Positions 12,001-27,000 of a DNA stretch of 64,000 bases are shown piece after piece. This DNA comes from Phytoseiulus persimilis. Taxonomy: Eukaryota > Arthropoda > Arachnida > Mesostigmata > Phytoseiidae. The notes beneath the pieces were generated by a model, which did not search any database, was not told the origin of the DNA, and was given only the letters and a program-made list of their open reading frames with translations. Position 1 is the first letter of the stretch, and each line of letters opens with the position of its first letter. The stretch covers positions 44,264,745 to 44,328,744 of the forward strand of contig CM075102.1 of the NCBI GenBank assembly GCA_037576195.1, written 5' to 3'. The position numbers were made by a program, and so were the translations under genes.

Positions 12001-15000
12001 CCACAGGGTTCACGATGGAATGCTGCCTGAAAGTTCTGATACTTTTCTACATTTTGATGAAGCCAGATCCGATTGGTAAGCATTATCGTCTTGTAGTGAC
12101 CTCATAAAGAATTTTTCAAACCTTGCACTTCCCCACAAGAAGTGAGCACCAAACCTCACTCGCCACTGATGGATATTGTTACTGAAAGGTGCGTTCAGAG
12201 TGTCTCCTTTCGGCTTCCCTGAAGTCAGCGCCGTGGGGAGCCGGATCAAAGTGGTGTGCTCTACGAATGAGGAAGCAGCAGCCCTGTCGTGGTTCAAAGA
12301 TGGAGCTGCACTTCCGTCACGCGGCGATGGGATCGCCGTTGACACTGTGGGAGACTTTTTGGTTTTGCTCATCGAATCTGTGAAACCAAGACATTCTGGA
12401 AACTACACGTGCAAAGCTTCGAACTTCAAGGAGGAAAGTTCGTTCAGTGCAACCCTCATCGTCACCGCTTCTCCAGAATGGACCAGCGTCCCCAGAGACT
12501 TATCCGTGAAACAAGGCAGTGCTTCCGAGCTTCGATGTGTCGCCGACGGGTTCCCAGAACCAAAAGTTGAATGGTTCCACGGTGACGGTTGGTAGATTGA
12601 CTCGTGGGAGAGATCGTATAGACGCTGTTAGGAGTCTTCGAGACACCCTCATGTAATTGTGAATTCAACCCGCAGACATGATCGCCGTGGGTCGAACGCT
12701 TACACTGGCCGATGCCAGTCGGGAGAAATCGGGAACTTACAAATGCTTGGCTCAGAATGATCACGGTATAATTGAGCATTCGTTTCGAGTTGCAATCATA
12801 CGTGAGTTGACGAGAATCCTGGACTTATCCATGAATGTCTCAGAGTCACCGGTAGAGAAGGAGCCAAACAACACAGATAATTCTTCTCTGAAGTGCATCA
12901 GTAAATGAGTCTGTATCACGACTCGGGAACCGCCTGCGGCTCTTCACGTGATACCAACATTGGCTGGTAGTCCATCTGCATGGGGAAATCCATGCAACTA
13001 CCACCGGGATACATGAACCAACGCGGATAGGGAACATTGCATTCCTCCAGAGTCCTCGGGGTCTCGAATTCGACTTCAGTTGAAGAAGCTGGTGAAGGAG
13101 TAGAAGACAGTCGAGCAGAGACCGGAATCGGGTGGTCTCTGGCGCAACCTCTCGCGAGGCTTGAGGGCACAAAGTTGGCTATCGAACTGCTTATATCGGA
13201 GAAGGCACCTTCCACGATGGGTCCGCCGAGAGATTGCATGCCGAGGAACTATCCATCCTCGATTGCGTTCAATCTGTATATGGAGCGGGACAGATCGGGA
13301 ATACCAAGGTGATCGGGAGCTCGCGTCTCTGGTTGCGGTCGTCGATTCCAGTATCCGACTCGAGACGGCTCCCATGCGGATTTGAAACGAGCGCGTTCCT
13401 TGAGAACAAATTATTGGCCGAAGGATGGAGCCACCTGTACTACACGCGAGCCGATCCATGAATCGAGCTTGGCGTTACATTGAGTTCAGCCATCTTTGTG
13501 GTTTCCTACAATCATGGGTTCGAGTACTGCGGTTCGATACTCTCTCTTCCTGTTGTTTTCCCTAGAAGTTCGCCGTGCTCTGGCGGGTAAGTATCCTTGG
13601 ATCTGCGGAGAAAGCTCGTATCGCGGAGCCTTGACTTTCTAACAGAGGCCCTGCCTCCGAGTTGCAGGCATACCCAGTGCGCCGATTTTCGCCATGCCCG
13701 AAGAAATCACTGTTGGCTCTGACATAAAAGTCACATGTTTTTCGAGCGGAGCGGTTAGTTTGGAGCTGCTAAAAGACGGAGTCAAACTCCAGCATGGTGG
13801 AAGAGGGTTAGAGATCACGAAGTTAGGCAGCTTGCTCATTCTGTCCATTGATAAGGTCCTCACTGAGCATTCAGGAAATTACACTTGCATCGCTCGCAAC
13901 GACGAGGGCAGCAGCAATTTCACGAACTCTCTCTCTGTGGCTGCTGGTCCAACATGGCTGGCGAAGCCAAGTGAGAAAGTTGTCCTCAGCGGTGATTCAC
14001 CAACGACCCTGAAATGCCAAGCGGAGGGTTCTCCGAGGCCATCCATAAAGTGGCAGAAAAACGGAGGTTTGTTCTTTTAGTCGATTCTTGGAGAGTATGA
14101 CATCCCACTCGATATCCAGGTCAGTGAGAACGGCTCATTCTCAAACCCAGAAACGATCGCGTTCACTGAAGACTTACATCTGCAAAATATCGGCGAGAGG
14201 ATAGCTGGTTGTTACACGTGCATCGCTCAGAATATACACGGCACAATCGAGTATCAGTTTTCCGTGTCATCACTTCGTAAGTGGAAGTTCAGCGTTTGTT
14301 AACGGCAGACAGTTGCTTCTGTCAAGTTTACAAAGGCCGCCAAAACGTAATGAGGGTTTCGGCCGCTGGATGGCGCCACGTGTATCAATAACGACGTCCA
14401 ATCCGAGCAGTACCAAACAGTTTGCTGTTCGCCATATTGGCTCGTGAGAATCCCCCGACATCATGGTTCGGCCAAAAATTGTTGCCTGTGCCATCGTCTT
14501 GTCGATATCACTCGCATCCTCCCTAGCAGGTACGTCGTCCTTCCTGTCGGCGAATTTTAAAGCCTCGAGTTCCCTGAAATATCCGTTCGCAACATGAGAG
14601 ATCCTTGATTTCTCCCAGGCCTCCCGCAAGTTCTTCCCTTCCGGTTCTCCCAACGTAACATCGGAAGCTACATCAGAGCGGTTTGTGTATCCGAGGACGC
14701 CACATCCCTTGGATGGTCGAAAAATGGCCGGCGGCTCTCCGACGGAGACCATGGGATCTCACTGAAACAAGTTGAGGGTGTCATGATTCTATCGATTGAG
14801 AGTCTCAAGCCTGAACACGCTGGAAACTACACTTGTGCGGCTCACAACGATGAGGGCAGCTCGGAGTTCAGTGCGTTTCTCTCGGTCGCGGCGCCGCCGA
14901 CATGGCGAAAAGTCCCGCAAGACGTTGCACTATCAAGAGACCAGAGGTCCAACTTGGAATGCGCTGCCTCAGGTTCCCCGGAACCCAATATCACCTGGAC

Positions 15001-18000
15001 GCGTGGCGGAGGTTAGATCCGGCACCGTATTCCTGTTTTCTTTTCTCGCTCCAAGATTCCGCTGAAGAAAACAAACTTCGATTACAGAGCCGGTCCATAC
15101 CGGGAGCATTTTGGTCGTCGAACCAAAACTCAGAGTCATAGAGGGAACATATTCCTGCGAAGCAAGGAATGAGCACGGTGTGCTGACCCATGTCTTCAAA
15201 GTGTCTGTTTTCAGTGAGTTTTAACATTGTTTCGGCGAATAGTATGGGCTCCGACACCACATGTGACGTAAAGGGGAACCTGAGAGTTCGAGTCCCAGAC
15301 AAGGGAGCAACAATTTTCCATTATTCCTGCCCGGCTAGGAGTGTAGCATTATGTATGAGAATCGTCGTTGCGACTCCTGCCGACGATGAGTTCCGTTTCT
15401 AGCAGGGAAAGTAATTCCAAATTAGGGAGTACTGCCCGCATAGGTATGCTCGAAGAAGATTGCGTGCCAGTGGGAATTCAAAGTAGGCGCCATGGCCCTA
15501 CTTCCATGTGATCGCCGATGTGTGGCGCCACATGTACTACAAGAATATGTCCAATCGAGCTGGTCGTCGCCATCTTTGTAACATCAGAGTGATTCCACGA
15601 TGCAGCTCCCAGGAGTGCTGGCGCTTGTCACCCTTTTTTTGGAATCCACGCACGCGTCAGGTATGATGAACGATTTCGTGAATATCAAGAAATCAAAACA
15701 AATACGGGTCACTCATATACAGTACTCGGAAAGTTAATCCACTCCCAGGCCCTCCGAGCGTTTCTCCGTTTGGCTTCCCTGAGGAGAATAGACTTGGTGG
15801 CAAAGTCAACGCATTCTGTACTTCCAACGATCAGAGTAGTCTGAGCTGGATGAAGGATGGGCGCGTCATCGACAACGGGAACCTTTTCACTCTGAGCAGG
15901 CTCGATGGAGCTCTGCGACTGGTGATCGACAACTTGACTGCAAAACACAGCGGCAATTACACTTGTAACGCTCGGAACACGTATGGCAGCGGAAGTTACA
16001 GCGCCGTGCTTGCTGTAATCTCTCCTCCGGTGTGGGCGAACAACTTGGAAGATCTCACGCTGGCTCGTAATGGGCCTGTGAGGCTCTCTTGTGAGGCAAC
16101 TGGTCACCCTGCTCCCAACATTGCGTGGATCAAAGATGGAGGTAAAACGTGATCAGCGTGTTCGCTCAACCTCAAAAGTAAGAATGGGCAGACGATTCAG
16201 AGTCGTTTATACAACTTGCAGAGCGCATCGACAGCGGGAGTATTTTGAGCCTGACAGCGAGTCGGGCGACATCTGGCATTTATGTGTGTAACGCTTCCAA
16301 TGAACACGGCAGTATAACTCGGAGCGTCAAAATATCAGTCACTCGTGAGTTTGTTTTCCGCGCGCTTCGGTCAGTTTACTTTATTGGCCGATGGATGGCG
16401 CCACATGTACCATATCGTCGTCGTTCGAGGGAACCAGCGAGACGTTGATACCCGCCATTTTTGTGCCCGAGTCCACAATGGAAGGGAGTGGTATCATGCT
16501 TGTGGTTGTATCATCTTGTTTATTGATCAATCGGATCGCTCTCGCAGGTATGCTTGGCCTTGCTCCGTTTCATACCTCAGAAGTTCGATGGCAGAAGGTC
16601 GTTTGCGATTCATTCAATCTAGTTTCAGAACTCCCGAGCGTGCCCACCATCGCCATACCCGAGAAAAACTCGGTCGGCTCAGATGTGAAAATTACATGTT
16701 TCTCTTCTGGTGCGAGCGGTCTCACTTGGCTGAAAGATGGCCTTGTTGTGGAAGACGGGCAACGGAACACACGGATCATGAAAATGAGTGGCTTATTGGT
16801 TTTATCGATTGACGAAATCCAGGTGGAACATGCGGGAAATTACACCTGCATCGCCGAGAACAATGCGGGCAGCAGAGCCTCCAGTGGATCTCTGAACGTA
16901 TCCGCATCACCAACTTGGCTGGAAACACCCGAGGAGACTATTCTGAGAGGCCAATCTCCTACCAGTGTGAAATGCCGAGCAGTGGGCTTCCCCAAGCCAG
17001 CAATTTCTTGGTTCAAAGAGGGAGGTTAGCCCAACAGCGACACACATTTCGCAAATGCATCCGTGGTTCCCCCAGTCAACAGTTAACCTGGGGAGTGTTT
17101 TCAGAAATTGTCGCTTCTGGCGAATCGTTGAATTTGGAAGCTACGAGCCCAAATGAAGCTGGCCAGTATTCTTGTACCGCTACTAATATTCACGGACTCA
17201 TAAAACATGACTTCAAAGTTATTGTGTACTGTGAGTAACCCTGAACTCGACACAACGTCGAATGATCGGTTCGCATTCCCCGCCAGCAGATGAGTTACGA
17301 TTTTGGCCGATGGGTGGCGCCACATGAATCGTGTTAGAAACCGAAATCCAAAAGCATCACATAGCTCGTTATCCGCCATTTTGATATTCAGTTTTCGTAT
17401 GAAGTCATGGCTGCTCTGCGACTCCAAGCTCTGGGTTTGTTGTGTGTTGTTCATCTCGATTTCGTCACTGCAGGTATGAGGCTTTCCTTTCTTTACAAAT
17501 GGAACTATCGAAAAGATACGCCTGATGCAAGTCTCGATACCTCTCAACAGGCAGCCCACAGATCGCCCCATTTAGATTCTCGCAGAGGAACGTCGGAAGC
17601 TCTGTCAAAGCTGCGTGCATTTCGGAGGATGCAACATCGCTTGTTTGGTCCAAAGATGGACGAGCGCTCCTTGACGGCGCTGACGGAATTTCGCTGACGC
17701 GAGTCGAGGGCGTAGTTATACTGTCCATAGAGAAACTGACGCCTCAGCATTCCGGCAATTATACATGCACTGCGCGGAATAGTGAAGGCAGCTCTTCGTT
17801 GAGCGGGGTTCTGTCAGTATCAGCTCCGCCGAAGTGGCTGAAAATTCCTCAAGACACAGTTCTATCGAAACTGCAGAGTGCGAAACTCGAGTGTGAGGCT
17901 TCGGGCTACCCCGAGCCCAACATCACGTGGACGCATGCAGGAGGTCAGTGATTAGAGAGCGTTCGGTGGGTTGTCCCCGAATCGATCAAACTCATTGGCA

Positions 18001-21000
18001 GTTCAGATGCGAGTGATCTTCATTGGTTCTGTTGGGACGCACATTGCGGTCCTCACTACTTTTTCGACTAGAGAAAGGAGAAGTATATGTCGTATTGGGA
18101 GTGAATCCATCGGAGCCTTAGCTCTCGGTGTCTGGCTACTTCTTAAACTGAAAAAATTGCCATCCGCAGAAATAGTTCAAACTGGTAGGATGATTATAAT
18201 CAACCCTACGATCCGGACCACGATCGGCTCCTACAGTTGTGAAGCGCAGAATGAACATGGGAACATCAGGCATTCTTTCAAAGTTTCTGTCGTTTGTGAG
18301 TACCATGAGTGTCATTTATTGGTATGGTTTGTTCCGGCAACCGCCTGAAGTAGCTGCGCTGATGGCCACCGCCTCGCTCATCGTGCAGCACGACGAAGTA
18401 CTGAGATCAGGATGTCACGACGAAGTGGCTTCGTTTCAACTACGTCTGAACATCCGGATATGGACTCTGTCAGGAATCAAATTTTGCCGGGTGAAGGTAG
18501 TTCTCATTTTCGCCGAGATATGGCGCCACGGACACCACTTCCAACGATTTGAATCACCAGACGAGTGTGGATCAGGCATCGACGCCATTTTCATCCTGTG
18601 CTGTCAGACAGGTACAGATCATGTTGTTCGATGGCCAAGTGAAATGGATGTTCGCCTTGTTGTGTAGTCTCGCGGTGACTGGAGCAGGTATGTGGGAACA
18701 GAGCGACCTCAATGGAGCGCATCCTACTTGAATAAATATATCCAATACTGGTGACCGAAGGGACGATTCCAGGTCCGCCGAAAATCTCTCCTTTCGAATT
18801 CACCGAGAACACGGTGGGCGGGGAGGTGAAAGTATTCTGCGTTTCCAGCGGAATTTCGTCTCTGACATGGAGTAAAAATGGCCGCGAGCTACAGAGCGAG
18901 ATTATGGCTAATAGCATGATTATCAAAGAGCTTGAAGGCGCTTTGATGCTCTCCATCTCGAATTTACAACCTGAGCATTCGGGAAACTACACGTGCACGG
19001 CACGTTCGAAGGACGGATTGAGCAGTTTCAGCGCTCAACTCGAAGTGGCCGCCCCACCGAAGTGGGAAAAAGTTCCCGAAAGGACCATTTCACTGGGAGC
19101 GTCACCAGAGACAGAGCTGGTTTGCGAGGCGTCGGGGTTCCCTGCGCCCGTCATCACCTGGAAGAAAGATGGGGGTCAGTCTACCGAATCGCTCCAAGTC
19201 ACTCGGCTGATACGAGATCAATCGCGAGAAATTCACTAGCAACTTCCCGAACGAACGGATTTCAGAAATGATTCAGACTGGCCGAGTTCTGCGATTACCT
19301 TCGGCGCGAACTTCAGCCGCTGGCGCATACAGTTGCCAGGCTTCAAACTCTCATGGGAGCATCTCGCATTCTTTCGATGTTTCCGTTGTTCGTAAGTTGC
19401 ACAGATTCGGCTCGAGCTTGGAGAACAGATCGTATTCCTTCTCATTCCGCCGCTTAAGTCTTCTTATGATCTTCAGTCGATACTTGGCACCACATGGCTC
19501 GCTGGTGAAGAGTTAGCTTTTTTTTCTAGATTTTCTCACGGAACTTCATCCAAGTGAAGTTTCACGCGACATCGCCGGATGCCCTCAGAAGCCCATGAAC
19601 GGCTCTTTCTGATCTAGCTCAAGCGCTGGGAAGCCGAAGAGAGCTCGGTTGCGGCTGTTAGAAAGTTTGACGGGACCAGTTCGAACTCGTGCTTCTTTTT
19701 GGGATCAGAGGGTCACATGACTCTTCTGGAGGAAGAACCGCGTTGAGCTGATTTGAATATTTGTCCAGCAACGCAACAGTCGACGAAGAATCAGTCCTTG
19801 TCAGACGCTCGTTATCCTGTGCGGGTTCAAATGAGGTTGAGGTGTCTGGTGACACGAACTCCCTCTCTAGTAGCCACCATCGAGAAATACCTGCGCAAAG
19901 CTTCGCATTGAGGTCTTTATCGCCGATATTGGCGCGGCGCATAATGCAATAGTCCGTTAGATGAAACTCCTCGGGGCTCCAAGCCGAACTTTCGAAAATG
20001 GCCGCGGGACAGCTCGTTGCTCAAATGGCCGACGGATGCCGCCACCTGTATCACAAGATTTGAGTGCTGAAAATGTTTCGGACGCCATGTTGATTAGGAT
20101 TTCTCACAACTAAGGGGGTGACACACTCCAGTCATGTTGGTGACATTCATATTGTTTGAAGTTATTTGGAGATGCTTAGCCCTCGCAGGTATGTTCAGTA
20201 TTTCGACGAATGCGGACTCGATGAAAGCTCATAATGACGGCCGGTTCTGATATGATCGGAGCGCTTTCCCTTGTAGGAGCCCCAGAAATATCTCCCTTCG
20301 GGTTCCCTGAAGCTCCTTTAGGAGCTGAAGTTCGAGTTGTATGCATTTCGTCCATTAGGAGCAAGCTCGTGTGGTTTCGAGACCAACGGGAACTTCACAA
20401 TGGCGACGATGGAGTCGACATCCAAGAGTTTCAAGGCATGCTCGTGCTGACGATCAGAAAAGTGACATCGAAGCATTCTGGAAACTATACGTGCATCGGT
20501 ACGAATCAATTAGGTAGTGGGAGCTTCAGCGCATTCTTGGCCGTTCCCCATCCACCTCAGTGGGAGGTTGTGCCAGAAGAACGCATAGTCATACATCAGA
20601 ACACAACGCGGAGAACACTCACATGTGGAGCATCCGGATCGCCGACGCCGGAAGTTTGTTGGATGAAACAAGGAGGTAAACCGTCGCGGATGAACATTCC
20701 CGATAACTTTTCTGCTCCTCGAGATTGGAGCGTACAGTTGAATCGTTTTGAATTTTCAAGCTCCTGTCGGATCCGGAAACAAATTAGCTCTCAATACAGC
20801 GGACCGGAAAATATCTGGTCATTACGTTTGTCGAGCTGTGAACAAGTACGGAAGCATTGATCATCGCTTCCGAGTGTACGTATTTTGTGAGTATCCGGAA
20901 CGGGCTGGGTTTTGAATAGACCGCGACGGAAGATGCTTGGGAATATGGCCGATGCATGGCGCCACATGTACCGCAAAAATTCAACATTGGTCATCCCGAC

Positions 21001-24000
21001 CATGACGCCATTGTCTGTGATGACTCTACGATATTGCGGACTACACAACATGGAGGTTGTCAGTGGACTTCTATTCTTGATGATACTGTGCCAGAATGGA
21101 TGTTTCGCAGGTAAAACCAAGATTTTTCGACCGAAATTTCCGAACCCTTTTCGGGCTGTTCTTGGCGTGTCGCCTATCAATACACGAGAGGGGAGAGGTC
21201 TCGAGAACGAGAGGCAATTTTGCAGGGAAGCCGAAGATTTCTCCTTTTGCATTCACGGAATCGAACGTTGGAGGAGAATCGAGGGCGGCATGCGTGTCAG
21301 GTGGACGTAATAAGTTCCGATGGACCAAAGGAGCTCTCCACCTCGATAGTGGAACCGCGGGCGTTACCATTCACGAGTTACCAGGAACCTCAGTTCTATC
21401 AATCGAGAACTTACGACCCGAGCATTCCGGTAACTATACGTGTACGGCTCACAACGATGAGGGCGAGAGCAGTTTCACGGCGGCCCTCATCGTCTCCGCC
21501 CCGCCCGAATGGACGAGAGTGCCCGAAAATCCGGTTGTGACTGGTGCATCAAGGACCGAGCTCAGGTGCGAAGTCTCAGGACACCCGGAACCAGAGGTGG
21601 TTTGGTCTCGAAATGGAGGTTGGTGACACTTGCGCTGTGTCCTCAGAGACGAGGAGTGATTCACGAGGGAGCACATCGTTTGTGATCTTCTCATGTGTTA
21701 CAGAAAAGATCAAGTCAGGAAACACCATATTCCTGGAGTCAACGCCGACGGGTGGTACCGTATCGGGACTGTACAGTTGTGCAGCTACCAATCAACATGG
21801 AACGATACGTCACAGTTTTAACGTACAGATTTTTGGTACGGATGGGAATTCCCTGAATCTGGTTTCGACCAAGCACCGATAGTTTGTTTGAAACTGCCGC
21901 CGGTGGCTTGGCTTCGGAAAATGGCCTTTGGATGGCGCCACATGTATCAGAAATAGCTCCAGGCGGCCTAGCAGGACGCCATGTTATCCAAAACAACTGA
22001 TGGATGTCAGTGAATGTGTGGAGGAGGCGCGGTCATGTTGCTTGCGCTGATTATTTCATCCGTGATTGGTTCAAACTGGGTCCACGCAGGTATGGACATG
22101 AATCACGTTCTGCCGAATCTATGATTCGGCCAAGAACTACGGTGAAAGTCGACCAAACGCAGATATAATTCTTGTAGGGACCCCGAAAATATCGCCCTTT
22201 GGCTTCTCGGAAACGTCTCTCGGATCCGAAGTCAGAATAGTCTGCATTTCCTCTGTCAAAAGTGCGCTCACCTGGCTCTTCGATGGCCGCGAGCTTCGCG
22301 ACGGTGAAGACGGTGTGCGAATCGATGAGGTTCAGGGAATGCTGGTCCTGACCATAGAAAAGCTACGTCGCGAACATTCTGGCAACTACACTTGCACCGG
22401 AACGAATGTGGACGGTAGTGGCAGCTTCAGCGCAGTACTCTCGGTTCCTTACCCTCCCGAGTGGAATGAAGTTCCTGATAAGCATGTGGTCGTCCCTCGG
22501 AATTCGAAAGCTAAGATCCTCACTTGCTCCGCGAGGGGCTCCCCCCGACCACAAGTATCTTGGTTCCGGAACGGAGGTAATCAGAAATCGTCGCAGGCGC
22601 TGTACGAAGCTCAAATCGATTTCCTCGGTTCGAAGCTCTATCAAATAAGTCTTCATTTCTCCCCGAAGCACCCGTCCACTCTGGGAATAAGCTCTCGCTC
22701 CGGATCGGCGAAAATAATGTCACCACGTTGTACGAATGTCAAGCGAGCAACGAGTACGGAATGATTCAACATGATTTCCGAGTCTCGGTTTTCCGTAAGT
22801 GCTGAACTACTCTTTGAGAAACACACTCAACACGATCGTGGATGGCGAATCGTGATTTCGAATGTGCCGCTGGAAATGGTGCTTGAGCAAATGGCCGATG
22901 CATGGCGCCACATGTACCGCGAAAATCGCTCAGCGGTAGCACGATCTGTGACGCCATGTTTGGATCCTGGGAGCGGTGTCGCCTCTGGGACCCAATCTGA
23001 GTGACTCGACATGGGTCTGCAAAGAGTTGTGCTCCTAACTGTCGCGCTAATCTCACACACATGTGACTCAGGTATTCCGTGTTTGAATTTGCTGACATTC
23101 TCTTCATCATGGGTTTCGCTGACTCCGGCTTGCATTCGAATCAGAAGTGAGCCATCGTCGGGAATCATTCCAGGGACTCCGAAAATTTCCCCGTTTTCCT
23201 TCACGGAATCCTCGGTCGGAAGCGAAACCAAAGTTGTTTGTGTTTCGATGGGACGGAACACATTCTCATGGGCTAGAGACGGGCTATACCTGACCGACGG
23301 CATCGGACATTTCCACATACAAGAGCTGCCAGGAATGTCTGTACTCACAGTAGAAAACTTGCAGCCTGAACACTCTGGTAACTACACGTGTACAGCGCGG
23401 AACCTTGACGGGAGCAGTAACTTCACTGCTCGCCTAGAAGTTGCGTCACCCCCAGTGTGGGTCAGAGTTCCCGAAGACATGAGACTATCCGTGGGCACGA
23501 CGAAAAAGTTGACGTGTGAAGCGTCCGGTTACCCGGAGCCGAGAGTGGAGTGGCTTCAGAACGGAGGTTAGTGGAATTTCGAGAAAAGGAAGAGGCTCTG
23601 TTGACCTCTACTCGAACTTTGGGTAAGAGCGATCCGTTTTGCAGAAATTGCACATGTGGGCCGTGATTTTAACATCGACCTGGTATCTAAAGAAGGCAGC
23701 GGAGTCTATACTTGTAGAGCCGAAAACAATCATGGGTCGCTGAGTCACACATTCGCTCTGACGACTTTCTGTGAGTTCCACCGTCAGATTTATAATTACA
23801 ATACGCCCGCCCTGAAGTTTGTTGAGTTGCGTCGCGACGGCGTCACGCGAAACGCGAGTTGATAGCTTCCCTGGCGTATGTTCCCCAAAAAAACTCACTC
23901 CATGCGGAGAGTTTCGGAAACTGGTTCGGGTCCCGCAGAGAACAAAGTTCCTTTGAGTCGACAGACCCATCCTCTGTTGGGAACAGGGTCCCTCATCGCC

Positions 24001-27000
24001 GATATAGTTCACGAGCCAAGCCTGACGACGTTGAGTGGAAGTTGTGCGAGTTACTCTCGATTGTTTCAACAAGGCTTGGTGCCATCTGGTTCACTTGCGG
24101 CTAAGGACTTATGAACAGCCCACGTCAGAGAGGAGATCTGAGAAATGTTCCGTTGGGAGAAGAAGTTCGGTTGCCGGAATCCGGCGCAGTTCGCTAGCAC
24201 TGACCGGCCTGCTCGTAGGCAGTCATCGCTTCAATCTTTCACTATGACGGCCCGGTTTGAATGAACATATACACTGGACGAGCACGGGATTTGAGGAACG
24301 GTGATCTACCAATAGCAATGCTAAGCCCTCGAGTTTGTGAAACGCGACCTCGAAAATTCCGCCAAGAAGTTAGTTCTCGACAATGGCCGACGGATGGCGC
24401 CACGTGCATCGCGGGGCTACTTGGACGGGATCCCAACTGTCACTTGAAGGGAGCCATTTTTGTTTCAAACGTCAGCTTCGGAGTCTGCGAGTACCATGCA
24501 GCTCACACAATTTCTCGCGCTGTTCGTTTTGTTCAGCTTCGGCGAATCAGGTATGTTTCCTCGACCAACCTGCCGTTATCGCGACCATCCCGCGCCCAAG
24601 TGTGACGCTCCATTCCGACGTCATTTTAGGAGTTCCCGCGATCACACCCTTCAGCTTCCCGGATAATCCCTCAGTAGGAAGTCAGATCAAGGTGATGTGT
24701 TTCGCTGGAGGCGGAAGCAATCTCGTGTGGCTCAAAGATGGAGTCAGACTGCATAACGGCACCCACGACATTGGCCTCCAGCACTTCAATGGATTTCTGG
24801 TGTTATCCATAGACAATGTGCAGCTCCGGCACACAGGAAACTACACTTGCGCCGCCCGAAATGGCGATGCTGAAAGTCATTTCAGTGCCCAATTGGAGGT
24901 GTCTGCATCACCACAATGGACCTCAGTGCCGGAAGAGGTCGTCATTGCGAAGTCGAGCCACAGACTAGAGCTCAAATGTGAAGCTTCGGGACACCCAAAA
25001 CCGAACATAACCTGGCTGAGAAAGAATGGTCAGTTTGAAGAGCTTATTCGACATCCCTTCATGGGTCGGTGAAACTATTCCGACTTTCGATGTGGAGGGG
25101 CCGTCTCATAGACCTCATAGATGAGCCTATTTCAGAGAAAGTTCAGGTCGGCCCGAGCTTCGACGTCCTCAGCTCTGGAGAGAGAGGTTCTTATAGATGC
25201 GTGGCGAGTAACGCTCACGGCACAATTGAGTACGATTTCGAGCTGGCAGTGCATTGTGAGTGTTGTTGAGGTACAGTCTCATCTTGAAAATGCCGCCTCT
25301 TGAACGTAACACTTGGAATGGCCGATGGGTGGCGCCACATGTACCGTGAACTGCGTTATCTCAAACACCGTCGCCATGTTGGCTGCGTTATAAAGCTCTG
25401 AAGGCAACGTAGATCCAACGAGAATGATTCGGTTCTATTCAGTGATTATCTGCGCGCTTTCAACGGCCATCGCGGGTATGTACAAACGCGAAAAGTGCTT
25501 GAAAGCTGCATAGGGAGGGTCGGTTACGACGATGACGGCGCAGTTCAAATGTTGCAGGGAAACCTCCCATTTCTCCTTTCGCATTCCCCGAGAATGTTCC
25601 AGTCGGGAATCTCGTGAAGGCCACTTGTGTGTCAGGAGCCGATGTCATTTTGCAATGGTTCAAAGACGGTCAGTTGCTACGGAGCGGTGTTGACGGAATA
25701 GAAATCAAAGATGTTGAAGGCATCCTGATCCTCATGATAGCCAAAGCACGGTCCCAGCACTCGGGGAACTACACCTGCGTAGCGCGAAACTCTGAAGGAT
25801 CCACTGCGTACAGCTCCTCGCTGGATGTGGCTTCTCCACCTGAATGGGTGAAGGTTCCCAAGGACCTGGAAGTCTTGGATGTCCGCTATTCTAGGACGCT
25901 GACGTGCGAAGCATCTGGTTTTCCTGCGCCCAACATATCATGGGCACTCGGTGAAGGTATATCGATTTCACTTCCCGATCAGAAACTCTCCGCAAAAATA
26001 TGACCCAGCACTGAACTCCACAGAGATCATAGGATTCGGAAATCAGTTCCTATTCGCGGCTAACAGGCGAGGCCGGCGACAGAAGTATTCATGCAGAGCT
26101 TGGAATGCATATGGAGACATCGGATATGATTTCGAGGTAGCCCTCTATTGTGAGTGAATAATACAGAGTCTGAAAGCGCTCAGTGGTCTCTCGGCCAACG
26201 GATCGGTGCTGGCTAGAACACTTGAACAGTCATGTGGCTTCATGATTGTGCACGTCAGCGGAAAATAGAGCTGTTACTCGGAACTTCCACCCGGAATTCA
26301 AACTTTGACCGCCCGATCGAAGTTCCATGTATGGCCGACGGATGGCGCCACCGGTACCGCAAATCGATCTGAATCAATTTCCCCCATTAGACGCCATCTT
26401 ACTTCAGTTGTGGTGTTGAAACTCAACATGATAGAGGTGTCGCTCTCACTATTATGGATTGTGTTTGCTGTCGTGGACGCTGGTATGTCATATATTCTCC
26501 CTGATTCATGAACTTCATCCCTGTGGAAAGTCGAGTCAATGAACTATCAGGATGCATACCGGACTCATATTCCAGGGATCCCCAAAGTGTCACCCTTCGT
26601 GATATCTGAGAATACTGCGGGCTCCGAGCTAAAAGTAGCTTGCACGTCAAGTAGCGCTGAGGAGTTGATTTGGTTGAGAGACGGTAGACCACTAAGCAAC
26701 GGTGGTGAGAACATTTCCATAAGGCAGCTCGACGATGTGGTGATTTTGCAAATCAAGCACTTGGAGCCGTACCACTCGGGTAATTTTACCTGCTTAGCGC
26801 GAAACTCCGAAGGCAGCTCGAGCTTCAGTTCCGTGCTGACAGTGGTTGCTCCCCCGAAATGGGTTCGGATACCCGAGGAAAAAGCGATGATCTCATCGGA
26901 CACCAAACTATTATGCGAGGCGTCCGGAAATCCTAAGCCTGAAATCACGTGGAGCAGGGGCGGAGGTTCGTTATTCTCATCAGTGCCTTACCGGCGGAGT